Below are positions 1 to 7,369 of a stretch of 16,589 nucleotides of DNA, one piece after another. A program made the position numbers and the translations under genes. The stretch is from the NCBI GenBank assembly GCA_028691175.1, contig JAQUZU010000032.1, positions 2,287-18,875 of the forward strand, in the 5' to 3' direction. The stretch is from Candidatus Kapaibacterium sp. (GTDB taxonomy: Bacteria; Bacteroidota; Ignavibacteria; Kapaibacteriales; UBA2268). The notes beneath the pieces were generated by a model that was not told the DNA's origin, did no database searches, and saw only the letters and a list, made by a program, of their open reading frames with translations. Position 1 is the stretch's first letter, and every line of letters begins with the position of its first letter.

Positions 1-166
1 TTTCATCTTCGGGTTCAATTTCATCTTCGGGTTCAATTTCATCTTCGATTTCATCTTCCGGTTCAGGTTCGAGCTCATCTTCGAGTTCGGGTTCATCTTC
101 GAGTTCAAGCTCATCTTCATCTTCGGGTTCGAGTTCAATTTCATCTTCGGGTTCGGATTCCGACTC
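1..166. repeat. In-frame tandem repeat of 6- and 18-base units encoding acidic residues
   Basis: The plus strand shows repeated TTCATCTTCGGGTTCAAT-like units (18 bases, first copies at the window start), degenerating into 6-base TTCGGG, TTCGAG and TTCATC blocks up to about 166. All units are multiples of three, so copy-number change would alter protein length without shifting frame. It is the coding repeat of the acidic protein above, and it may continue beyond the left edge. Confidence 0.85.
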
Positions 167-400
167 CTGAGCAACATCTAATTCAGCCGAGATGGCGTCA
201 TCAGAATCGACAATGTTTTCTTCTGCAACCTCGGGTTCGGCGACATCTTCAACTTCCGGTTCGGACACAGGATTAAAATCCGGCAAATTTCCGGGATATT
301 CCGCCATAGAATCAATCGCAAAAGTATCGTCGCCGTCTGTAGGCTCAAATCCTCCGGCAATTTCTTCCGGTCTTAATATGTCGTCATCAAAGTTACTCAT
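1..400 (-). CDS. Acidic Glu/Asp/Pro-repeat protein, N-terminal part (runs off the left edge)
   Basis: The reading frame opens with ATG at 400 on the minus strand and stays open to the window edge (about 133 residues), so the C-terminus is not seen. It begins MSNFDDDILRPEEIAGGFEP, without a signal peptide or membrane helix in the visible part. After about residue 75 it becomes a nearly pure Glu/Asp/Pro/Ile/Leu tract built from units such as EPEDEI and ELEDE. No known domain is recognised. The ATG lies 2 bases after the stop of the outer-membrane barrel gene, so it is almost certainly the third gene of that operon. The acidic tract could be a spacer, a cation-binding segment or a disordered linker ahead of a folded domain outside the window. 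That the frame is coding is supported by the tight spacing and by the whole repeat being free of stops; the function is unknown. Confidence 0.75.
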   Translation of the reverse strand, partial: MSNFDDDILRPEEIAGGFEPTDGDDTFAIDSMAEYPGNLPDFNPVSEPEVEDVAEPEVAEENIVDSDDAISAELDVAQESESEPEDEIELEPEDEDELELEDEPELEDELEPEPEDEIEDEIEPEDEIEPEDE

Positions 401-402
401 AA

Positions 403-2019
403 TTAAAATTGCCAGAGCAATCCGGCAGAGATATAAATTTCTCTTTCCTTATAGTTGTTCCACTTGTAGATTTCCGAGTTCAGCAAGTTTTCGAGCCTGC
501 CGAAAATCTTCAAATTTTGCTGTAATTCGTAATCTACGCCAAAATTTAAAAATATAAAAGAGTCTAACTCTATTTCATTTTCAACATCAGCATAACGCTT
601 CCCTGCATATTCCACCTCAATATGCGTGCCAAGTTTTTCTGTCCACTTCCTGTCGTATGCAATTTCAGCCTTGAAAGCCGGAATATACGGTACTTTGCTG
701 TCATTGCTGTCGCTCAAAGTTCGATTTTCGTATTGAATTTCGCCATATAACATATCAATTTCAGTCAAATCGATTGAGGCTTTGGCGAATATTGCCATCG
801 CATCTGCGTCCGAATACTTCAAATCAAATATATTCAGGCTGTCCGGCACAAAGTATTTAAAGCGGTCAATCGCAGAAAGTTTTAAGCCGGCACTCGCCAT
901 AATAATTTGCGTCGGATGATATTGCAAATAAGCGGTAATCGCTTTATCATAGCTGAAGTCTATTGTCGGCGTATTGTTTAAATATCGATTATATTGCCAG
1001 AGGTCATATAACTGTTGGTTATCGAATCCGGTCAAAAGTTTCACTTTCGCAGTAAAGTCAGGCGAAATCCGATAGTCAAAGCCTGCGTCCAATTTCACGT
1101 TTGCTCTCTGAATATTGTCAGTAGAACCGACCGACTGAAAAACGCCGTTTATATCGAAAGTCATTTCGTCGAGCAGGAATTTCGCACCGGCACCAATCTC
1201 GAAAAAATTTGTGGAATTATCGCCAATACCGTGCAATTCGATGTCTGCCAAAGCGTTGACCTCAACTCTGTCGAACAGTGTTTTCAACTTTAAAAACGCA
1301 TTGAATTTATTGTCGGAGCCATCTTTATCTCCATGATCCAGCCCAAATGTGCGGAAACCCGCACCGGTCAGGAAGTCGTATCCGGAGTATTCACCCTCGG
1401 ATTTTACAGATAAATTTAGTGTCATTGCGTCACGTGCAATGACGGAATCCATACCATACATATTGTATGAATTCAGCCCAAACGCAACATTTCCGGTAGT
1501 TTTGCTTCCGCCGAAAATCCAGAATTTCTTCGGAGCAATGTAGAGCAATTTCAAATCCACACCTCCTCCGGCATAATCAGCATCTTTGACGTGCCCGTCG
1601 GAATAATTCAGCCAGCCTTTGCCAAGGAATGAATATTCGCGCGAGGAAGTTTCGTAACCTGCCGCAACGTTTGCTGTCAAGTAGTTTCCGATATCCGCAC
1701 GCAGATAGCCTTTTTTATATGTTTTGTCGATAAGCTCTGTCGGCATGGTTTTGGTCGGCAAAAGCAACGCCCTGAGTTTCTGTGGCGGATTTATCGAGTC
1801 AATATCTGCACCGGTAAGTTTGGTCGGACGATCCGGAAATTGCTTCACTCCGGACTGCACGTTAATTTGTTCTTTTCCTTCGATGATGACGTTCGGCAAT
1901 TCAATCGGCTGCGTTCTGCTTTCGGATTGTGTCGGCTGTGCTTGTGTTTGAGTAGTTTGTGCATTCGCCCATAAAGAGCTTGCCGCGAAAACCGTCAATA
2001 ATATATTTGTATATTTCAT
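403..2019 (-). CDS. Outer-membrane beta-barrel protein, TonB-receptor-like, without a normal plug
   Basis: The 538-residue product has a signal peptide (hydrophobic core about 5-18, likely cleavage after ANA at residue 20), then a Gln/Thr-rich stretch. Next comes a TonB-box-like segment, ELPNVIIEGKE (40-50), of the kind that starts TonB-dependent receptors. From about residue 105 to the end the sequence alternates as expected for beta strands with aromatic girdles, and it ends in Phe (GLLWQF), the usual terminus recognised by the Bam machinery. Full TonB-dependent receptors carry a plug of roughly 130 residues before a large barrel; here only about 60 residues separate the box from the barrel, so the plug looks absent or reduced. 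The gene starts 13 bases after the TPR gene and ends 2 bases before the acidic-repeat gene. Substrate is unknown. Outer-membrane location is well supported; active transport is not shown. Confidence 0.8.
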   Translation of the reverse strand: MKYTNILLTVFAASSLWANAQTTQTQAQPTQSESRTQPIELPNVIIEGKEQINVQSGVKQFPDRPTKLTGADIDSINPPQKLRALLLPTKTMPTELIDKTYKKGYLRADIGNYLTANVAAGYETSSREYSFLGKGWLNYSDGHVKDADYAGGGVDLKLLYIAPKKFWIFGGSKTTGNVAFGLNSYNMYGMDSVIARDAMTLNLSVKSEGEYSGYDFLTGAGFRTFGLDHGDKDGSDNKFNAFLKLKTLFDRVEVNALADIELHGIGDNSTNFFEIGAGAKFLLDEMTFDINGVFQSVGSTDNIQRANVKLDAGFDYRISPDFTAKVKLLTGFDNQQLYDLWQYNRYLNNTPTIDFSYDKAITAYLQYHPTQIIMASAGLKLSAIDRFKYFVPDSLNIFDLKYSDADAMAIFAKASIDLTEIDMLYGEIQYENRTLSDSNDSKVPYIPAFKAEIAYDRKWTEKLGTHIEVEYAGKRYADVENEIELDSFIFLNFGVDYELQQNLKIFGRLENLLNSEIYKWNNYKEREIYISAGLLWQF

Positions 2020-2032
2020 TGTTCTTTTCCCC

Positions 2033-5000
2033 TTACTTTGTCTCGATCAATTTCAGTCTTCTAAGCGCTTCGGCACCAAATTCATCGTCCGGACGCAATG
2101 TGTTCAGAGCGTTGTATAAATCTTTTGCCTGCACAAATTGTTCTTTTTTCTCATAGCATTCGCCGAGGCTCAATAAACTCAGCGAGTACCAATCTTCGAT
2201 ACCGGCAAATTTTTCCTTTATGGTTAAAAATGCCGTAAGTGCTTGATCGATTTTTTCTTCCTGCATATAAATCTCGCCCATTCTATACATGGATTCGGCT
2301 GCGATAGTCAGATTATACTCATTTTTCGACAAGATATCGAAGTGATAAAGTGCCGAGTCGTTTTCGTTTCGTAACTTATAATACATCGCAATTCGATATC
2401 GGCTCATCTCGGCATATTCATTGCCCTGATAATTTTCCATCACGTTATACAGCACCTGAATGGCTTTCGTCGTATCGCCCATCGCAATCCGAATACCGGA
2501 GATTTCGAAACCTGCCTGAGCCGCGTTGTCGTTTTTCGGATATTTCCGCATCAATTGTTCAAACAACTCTTCTGCACGGAAAGGCTGATTTATACTCTTC
2601 TGATATTCGCCGTTTTCGAGCAAACTAAGTGGTGCGAACTCTGTATCAGGGAATTTTTTTGCTACATCTTCGAAGCATTTCACCGTCTTTGCCGTATCGT
2701 TCAGGCTCATATAACTTTTTGCCATCCAATATAGCGCTTCGGCAGATTTTTCGCTTTCCGGATATTCCTTCAGGAAGTTTTCGTACTCGCTGACCGCGTC
2801 GCCAAATTTTTTACCGGAATAGAACATTTCACCTTTTTTAAATGCAAACTCTTCTGCAAACGGCGAATTCGGATTTGCCGCGATAAAAGTATCGGTTATT
2901 CTCAGAGCTTCGTCGATTCTTCCGAGCGATTCCAAGCAATACTGCATACTCTGCAGGGCTTCTGCGGCGAGCGGATTTCCGGGAAATTTCTCGACAATGC
3001 TTTTATATTCGGCGATTGCTTCTTCATAGCGTTCAAGATTATAGTAGGCGTCGCCGATTGCATATTTTGCCTGAACGCACAGCGAACTCGACGGGTACGC
3101 GTCAAGCAGATATTTAAAGCTCTCAATGCTTTCCGCATAGGATTTCTGCTGAAAACGAATCCACCCAACCAAATATAGTGCGTTATCTGCATACGCCGAA
3201 CTATGATATTTCTTCACAAAATCGAGCAATTTATTTACTGCAACATCATAATTTCCCGCTTTATAGTATGCGTGACACATCTGATAATTGCAGTATTGCG
3301 CTTCCTCGCTTTCTGTATCGAATTTTAGTGCTTTCTGATATGAATCTATCGCCTTTGTAAATTGCTTCGTTACGTAATATCCGTCCCCCTGACGTGCCAG
3401 GACTTCAAGTCCAAAGCCGGATTTCGGAAATTTCTTAATCATCTGCTCGAAAGTTTTCGACGACTCGTTAAATTTTTTCAATCTGAAATACGACCAGCCG
3501 AGACCGTACAATGCTTCTTCCTCGCGAGAACTTTCGGGGAATCGCCGCATCAAATTTTTATATGTTTCAATCGCGTTGCTTAGCATATCCGAACGATAAT
3601 ATGCCTCCGATATCCAGAACAACGCCTCATAAACCCGCTTATCGTCTTTGTTATCGCCAATAAATGACTGCAAGGTCGGGATTGCTTCCTTATATCGCGA
3701 ATTATTCACGAGAGCAATTCCCTGTTTCAGGCGTGCTTCGGCGATATACCATTTTCTTTTTGCAATCGCTAAATCGTTGCCTTTCATTGCGATTTGCTCA
3801 GCCTGTTTATATTCACTCTGGGCTTGCTGCCATTTTCTTTGCTCAATATAATTTGCTCCGAGCATGAGTTTAATTTTAATAATCTGCTGCGCCTCGCCGG
3901 ATTCACGTTCGGCACGCTGCAGATTTCTGATAGAATTTTCATACTCGCCGTTTTCATAGTTTATTGCGCCAAGTTCAAAAAGAGCGTCCCCAAGCAGCGG
4001 AAAATCCGGCTGCACTGCAAGTGCGGAAATTTCTTTCTTGGCTTGCTCCGGCTTGCCACTCTTTTTCAAAGCAATTGTACGGAAGAGTTTCGCGGAAGCA
4101 ACAATTTTTTGTGTTTTATAATTATCACGATTTATTATTTCGTCGAAATAATAAATTGCTTTTTCATATTTTTTCATATCGATACAAACGCGTCCCAGAC
4201 CAACTTCGGCATAGTCTATCATATCCGAATCCGGATATTTTTCGAGGAAAGTCAGATATTGATTTTCGGCTTCGGAATATTTTCCGGCGATATTATACGC
4301 CTCCGCCTTCAGATAAGTTGCCTCCTCTTCGGCACGCTCTACATTTGTCTGCACTTCATATTGCTTGCCGTCATCAGACGAATTTTTAATTCGCTCTAAC
4401 ACAGTTGTAGCGTTGTCGACAGCAAAAATAGCATTAGTCGGATCGCGAAGAATCAAATAGTTGTTCGCCTCGCGAATTTTTGCCGATACGTAATTGTTTG
4501 AATAGGGATATTTTTTTGCAAGAGTCTTATAATAGCTGCATGCAACTTCGTAATTTTTATTTATTTCGGCAGAAAGTCCGAGGGCAAAAATTGCGTCGTC
4601 TGCGTATTCTCCGTTCGGAAAATCGCGATAGCACTCTTCAAATTTCGGCTGTGCCTCGGAAAATTTTCCAAGATGAAACAATGAAACCGCTTGCCAGAAC
4701 ACGGCATTATGTGCAATTTGATAATATGCACTATCACGGCGTTGCACAAAATCGCGTTTAGCAAAATTCTTTGCTACGTCGAGCAAAGTATCCGCTTTTT
4801 TGTAATCTTTCGTCTGAAACGCCATAAATCCCCGCAACAGTGCCGCAATCGGAACAAACGGCGAATTACTTCTGTTTCGAATAAAATACTCAAGTTTGCG
4901 GTCTGCGACCTTATAATTTTTTCCGTACATGTCGATTTCAGTCAGCATCAATACGGTTTTATCGTCGGAAAATCTATTGCTAAAGTCTTCTATGGTTCGG

Positions 5001-5167
5001 TCTATCGTTTCTTCTGCCGGTCTGATCAATTTATTGTCCAGCAGATTAACAGACTCTCTATAGTCCATTGCTTCGCCGACATAACTATATGAATTTTCAG
5101 CACTTGCCATACTTGAAAAACCAATGGCAAAGAGCGACGAAAGCAATAAAATTCTTTTCGGTCTCAT
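2033..5167 (-). CDS. Large periplasmic tetratricopeptide-repeat protein
   Basis: This 1044-residue protein starts with a signal peptide (hydrophobic 6-19, likely cleavage after ASA at residue 23), so it is exported. Almost the whole mature chain is TPR units of about 34-38 residues, recognisable by recurring patterns such as YxxAIxxFxxxxxxYPxS and AxYxLGxxYY, for example in the segments FSEAQPKFEECYRDFP, YKEAIPTLQSFIGD, YEEAIAEYKSIVEKFP and FVQAKDLYNALNTLRP. The repeats resemble those of the CpoB/YbgF and BamD class of envelope TPR proteins, but there is no coiled-coil head and no lipobox Cys. It is probably a scaffold for envelope proteins. It is the first gene of a minus-strand operon with the barrel and the acidic-repeat genes, which suggests a joint complex. 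The very long solenoid is the striking property. The exact number of repeats would need a profile search. Confidence 0.88.
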   Translation of the reverse strand: MRPKRILLLSSLFAIGFSSMASAENSYSYVGEAMDYRESVNLLDNKLIRPAEETIDRTIEDFSNRFSDDKTVLMLTEIDMYGKNYKVADRKLEYFIRNRSNSPFVPIAALLRGFMAFQTKDYKKADTLLDVAKNFAKRDFVQRRDSAYYQIAHNAVFWQAVSLFHLGKFSEAQPKFEECYRDFPNGEYADDAIFALGLSAEINKNYEVACSYYKTLAKKYPYSNNYVSAKIREANNYLILRDPTNAIFAVDNATTVLERIKNSSDDGKQYEVQTNVERAEEEATYLKAEAYNIAGKYSEAENQYLTFLEKYPDSDMIDYAEVGLGRVCIDMKKYEKAIYYFDEIINRDNYKTQKIVASAKLFRTIALKKSGKPEQAKKEISALAVQPDFPLLGDALFELGAINYENGEYENSIRNLQRAERESGEAQQIIKIKLMLGANYIEQRKWQQAQSEYKQAEQIAMKGNDLAIAKRKWYIAEARLKQGIALVNNSRYKEAIPTLQSFIGDNKDDKRVYEALFWISEAYYRSDMLSNAIETYKNLMRRFPESSREEEALYGLGWSYFRLKKFNESSKTFEQMIKKFPKSGFGLEVLARQGDGYYVTKQFTKAIDSYQKALKFDTESEEAQYCNYQMCHAYYKAGNYDVAVNKLLDFVKKYHSSAYADNALYLVGWIRFQQKSYAESIESFKYLLDAYPSSSLCVQAKYAIGDAYYNLERYEEAIAEYKSIVEKFPGNPLAAEALQSMQYCLESLGRIDEALRITDTFIAANPNSPFAEEFAFKKGEMFYSGKKFGDAVSEYENFLKEYPESEKSAEALYWMAKSYMSLNDTAKTVKCFEDVAKKFPDTEFAPLSLLENGEYQKSINQPFRAEELFEQLMRKYPKNDNAAQAGFEISGIRIAMGDTTKAIQVLYNVMENYQGNEYAEMSRYRIAMYYKLRNENDSALYHFDILSKNEYNLTIAAESMYRMGEIYMQEEKIDQALTAFLTIKEKFAGIEDWYSLSLLSLGECYEKKEQFVQAKDLYNALNTLRPDDEFGAEALRRLKLIETK

Positions 5168-5293
5168 ACTTATCTTATTATTTTTTCGACATTTTATTTA
5201 CTCCAAGTACATCGCATACACCCATAATAAGCAGAATTTCTTCAACGAAGCAGTAACTGCCTATAATGTTCGCACTTCTTCCTCTTTGTGCAC

Positions 5294-5331
5294 TTTTCGT
5301 AGTTTAAAAATACGAAAATATTCTACGAAAA
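5294..5331. repeat. Three TACGAAAA motifs in a divergent promoter region (candidate operator)
   Basis: The motif TACGAAAA occurs directly at 5311-5318 and 5324-5331 and inverted (TTTTCGTA) at 5294-5301. The outer pair extends to nine bases, TTTTCGTAG at 5294-5302 against CTACGAAAA at 5323-5331. The direct copies are offset by 13 bases. The cluster lies between the TPR operon start (5167, minus) and the membrane-protein gene (5445, plus). Such an arrangement suits a regulator site, but AT-rich intergenic DNA produces similar patterns by chance, and no regulator is known. Confidence 0.4.
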
Positions 5332-5383
5332 TCTAATAAAATATTGTTTTTTCTAATTTTATTGTATTTTTGCACAATTATTG

Positions 5384-5415
5384 CTTGCAAATAATCTCAG
5401 ATATACTTATTTTTG
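5384..5415 (+). promoter_or_regulatory. Candidate Bacteroidota-type promoter for the membrane protein/rfbC pair
   Basis: TATTTTTG at 5408-5415 fits the Bacteroidota -7 consensus TANNTTTG, and CTTG at 5384-5387 lies 20 bases upstream, where the -33 TTTG element is expected. This would put the transcript start near 5420 and leave a leader of about 25 bases before the ATG at 5445. A second, identical TATTTTTG at 5365-5372 has a poorer partner (ATTG, 18-base spacer). The assignment is by consensus only. Confidence 0.4.
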
Positions 5416-5444
5416 TAAATATATACGCATAGGGTTTATGAAAA

Positions 5445-6443
5445 ATGAAAGAATTTAATTCGAAATCGTATTTTGATTTGACTGAGCACAATGCCATGCA
5501 ATTCATTATTTTTGCAGTTGTAGGCATTGTTTCGTTCTTGGTTTTTTTTCAAATTTCTCTACCGTTTCAGCTCGATTTCTTCGAACAATTTTTGCTCGGA
5601 GACGTTCATTATAGTGGCGATCCGATTCCGTATTCTTTCACCACTTCGGATATTTCCAACCAGCCGAATCTATACTTTTCCTGGGCAGTCGATTTTGACG
5701 TCAAATCCTCAAGTCCTACCCGATATTGGTATAATCCGATGCTGTCTGTCTCGCTGATTATATTTTTGATTGCTGCATTAATAACAACAATTGTTTCATC
5801 GGTTTTGCCACGTAAATTTGGCTATATTCGCCAAAAAATTGAACGTGAAACCGTAAACCTGATAAATAAATTTTCGATGCGTAAATTTGGTTGTATCGGT
5901 GAAAATGAACAGCAAGCAATAATTTCAACCCTGCAAGATGCAAAACTTGAGGGATTACACGAATTTGCCAAAGAAATTGACGCCACAATCGAAGACGTAC
6001 AAGTACTAAAAAATGCGTTGCGGTGGCTCCGCTCTTCCTTTTTCTATCGTTTATTTAATTTTAATAAAGGCTTAAAACTATATTTGCGTTTTCATATCAC
6101 AATCAAATACAGCAATTTTATTTTAGGTTTGGTTTATATTGGTGCGTCAATTTTGATTTTGACAATCGGATTGCGCGGTATAAAATTTATTCCGCCGACA
6201 CAGCCGTCTTATATTTTGTTTTCGCTTTGCGTAGAATTTTCTATTTTGTTGATTTTTGCTTCAACTACAATGTATCAGCGGCAAGACGATGAAAACGAGC
6301 ACGAAGAGGGATCGTCGCCTAATCCGGACACTCCGCTTACGCAGAAATATCACAATATCGGGCAGGACTACGGTCCGGCACGCGAGGTTGAACAATTACT
6401 CAAAATGTTTATAAAATCTAATCCGCATCAAGATATAAAATAG
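5445..6443 (+). CDS. Integral membrane protein of unknown function, four predicted helices
   Basis: The 332-residue product has four hydrophobic segments at about 19-40, 98-120, 224-245 and 255-276. A roughly 55-residue loop separates the first two. A soluble segment of about 100 residues, mostly helical and charged, lies between helices 2 and 3. A highly charged tail (DDENEHEEG) precedes about 45 further residues. With an even number of helices both termini should face the same side, probably the cytoplasm. I recognise no family motif. The stop codon TAG (6441-6443) overlaps the ribosome site of rfbC, so the two are co-translated. The start has an AGGG 10 bases upstream (5431-5434). An out-of-frame ATG at 5438 opens a six-codon reading frame that ends at 5458 and crosses this start. 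A role in polysaccharide assembly is only suggested by the rfbC neighbour. Confidence 0.8.
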   Translation: MKEFNSKSYFDLTEHNAMQFIIFAVVGIVSFLVFFQISLPFQLDFFEQFLLGDVHYSGDPIPYSFTTSDISNQPNLYFSWAVDFDVKSSSPTRYWYNPMLSVSLIIFLIAALITTIVSSVLPRKFGYIRQKIERETVNLINKFSMRKFGCIGENEQQAIISTLQDAKLEGLHEFAKEIDATIEDVQVLKNALRWLRSSFFYRLFNFNKGLKLYLRFHITIKYSNFILGLVYIGASILILTIGLRGIKFIPPTQPSYILFSLCVEFSILLIFASTTMYQRQDDENEHEEGSSPNPDTPLTQKYHNIGQDYGPAREVEQLLKMFIKSNPHQDIK

Positions 6444-6445
6444 GA
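6442..6445 (+). promoter_or_regulatory. Ribosome binding site AGGA that fixes the TTG start of rfbC
   Basis: AGGA overlaps the TAG stop of the upstream gene and lies 8 bases before TTG at 6454. No in-frame ATG occurs near the N-terminus of the conserved epimerase domain, so this Shine-Dalgarno sequence supports a TTG start and translational coupling. Confidence 0.6.
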
Positions 6446-6453
6446 CATCATTT

Positions 6454-7029
6454 TTGGCGTTTGAATTAATAAGAGAAGAATTAGACGGAATCAAAGTTTT
6501 CAAGCCGTGGGTATTTGGCGATAAACGCGGTTTCTTTTTTGAGTCGTTTCAAAAGGCAGAATTACAGAAATTTGGCATCACGGCGGACTTTGTCCAAGAT
6601 AATCAATCACGCTCTGTAAAGGGCACTATTCGCGGCATGCACCTGCAATACAACAAGCCTCAGGGCAAATTACTGCGAGTAACGCGTGGGGAGGCTGTTT
6701 TTCGCGAGATTGATGTTCGCCCGCACTCTGCGACTTTTGGGCAGTATTTCGAACAAGAATTATCAGATGAGAATAATTATATAATGTGGGTTCCACCCGG
6801 ATTTGCGAACGGATTTTCTGCAGAATCAGAAATTTGCGACGTAATCTACAAGTGCACGGAATATTGGAATGCAGCTTCGGAGGTTATAATAAACTACTCC
6901 ACTCCGGAAGTCGGAATCCGCTGGAATGTACCTTCGCCAATTGTTTCTGCAAAAGATCAAGCCGGAATCTCACTTTCGGAGTGGGTAAGTCTATATAAAA
7001 AATTATCAGTCGGAATACCTCTTTTTTAG
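6454..7029 (+). CDS. rfbC: dTDP-4-dehydrorhamnose 3,5-epimerase
   Basis: RfbC/RmlC converts dTDP-4-dehydro-6-deoxy-D-glucose to dTDP-4-dehydro-L-rhamnose in the cytoplasm, the third step of dTDP-L-rhamnose synthesis for surface polysaccharide. The 191 residues match the usual length of about 180-190. Family signatures are visible in order: DKRGFFFESF (23-32), the substrate segment DNQSRSVKGTIRGMHLQ with the catalytic-base histidine at 63, KLLRVTRGE (72-80), VPPGFANGF (113-121), the YKCTEYW segment (132-138) and AKDQ with Asp168 near the position of the family's His-Asp dyad partner. The motif that usually reads GFAHGF has Asn in place of His at 119. The start is TTG with AGGA 8 bases before it. 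The other rhamnose genes (rfbA, B, D) are not in the window, and the partner gene is a membrane protein. Specificity for a related keto-sugar cannot be excluded. Confidence 0.92.
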   Translation: MAFELIREELDGIKVFKPWVFGDKRGFFFESFQKAELQKFGITADFVQDNQSRSVKGTIRGMHLQYNKPQGKLLRVTRGEAVFREIDVRPHSATFGQYFEQELSDENNYIMWVPPGFANGFSAESEICDVIYKCTEYWNAASEVIINYSTPEVGIRWNVPSPIVSAKDQAGISLSEWVSLYKKLSVGIPLF

Positions 7030-7041
7030 GATTTGGCTGAA

Positions 7042-7341
7042 TTACATTCGTTCAAGTTCTATCTTGCACTCTTCAAACAAATTTTTAATTTCTTTCATCA
7101 GCACTTCGGCTTCATCCCATTCACCTGCTTTTGAGTGTCCCATCAAGCGAATACCGAGTTGTGCAATTTCGTCAAGTCCGAACTGCAAACAAGAGCCTTT
7201 TATCGTGTGACCTACTCTGTATAATCTGTCAGCATCTTTTTCTACGAGAATATCTGAATATTCCCCGTTCAAATTATTCAACCAATCATCTACAAACTCC
7301 GGTATCAATTCCCGAATAAAAGCATCTTCCGGTAATTTCAT
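7042..7341 (-). CDS. Orphan HPt-domain histidine phosphotransfer protein
   Basis: The 99-residue product is a stand-alone HPt four-helix domain. The core motif HTIKGSCLQFG (45-55) carries the phospho-accepting histidine at residue 45, followed by the typical helix with basic residues (MGHSKAGEWDEAEVLMKEI). Such proteins pass phosphoryl groups between hybrid sensor kinases and response regulators. No kinase or regulator is in the window, so the partners are unknown. The frame is open further upstream to an ATG at 7431, but that part lies in the RNase P RNA. The ATG at 7341 is preceded by a good GAGGG site and fits the domain boundary. The gene follows the 3' end of rnpB by 28 bases and converges on rfbC with a 12-base gap. 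Confidence 0.88.
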   Translation of the reverse strand: MKLPEDAFIRELIPEFVDDWLNNLNGEYSDILVEKDADRLYRVGHTIKGSCLQFGLDEIAQLGIRLMGHSKAGEWDEAEVLMKEIKNLFEECKIELERM

Positions 7342-7349
7342 AAGTATTT

Positions 7350-7354
7350 CCCTC
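7350..7354 (-). promoter_or_regulatory. Ribosome binding site GAGGG of the HPt gene
   Basis: On the minus strand GAGGG lies 8 bases before the ATG at 7341, just after the U-rich 3' flank of rnpB. It decides the start in favour of 7341 over the ATG at 7431 inside rnpB. Confidence 0.65.
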
Positions 7355-7369
7355 TGTAAAATAAAAAAT

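Noticed and set aside
1..166. CRISPR-like array at the left edge
   Set aside because: The units are short, contiguous and in frame, with no unique spacers of constant length; they are a coding repeat.
1..400. TonB identity for the acidic protein, because TonB has Glu-Pro and Lys-Pro linkers
   Set aside because: There is no N-terminal membrane helix and no Lys-Pro run, and the C-terminal domain is not visible; the identity cannot be supported.
3794..4399. 201-codon plus-strand frame opposite the TPR gene
   Set aside because: It is antisense to a clearly coding TPR repeat region, is rich in Phe, Ile and Leu as expected from the complement of such codons, and has no family resemblance.
5250..5260. 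GCAGTAACTGC palindrome and nearby TATAAT (5262-5267) as a sigma-70 promoter with operator
   Set aside because: No matching -35 box was found at a usual spacing, and it lies about 180 bases from the plus-strand gene; probably chance.
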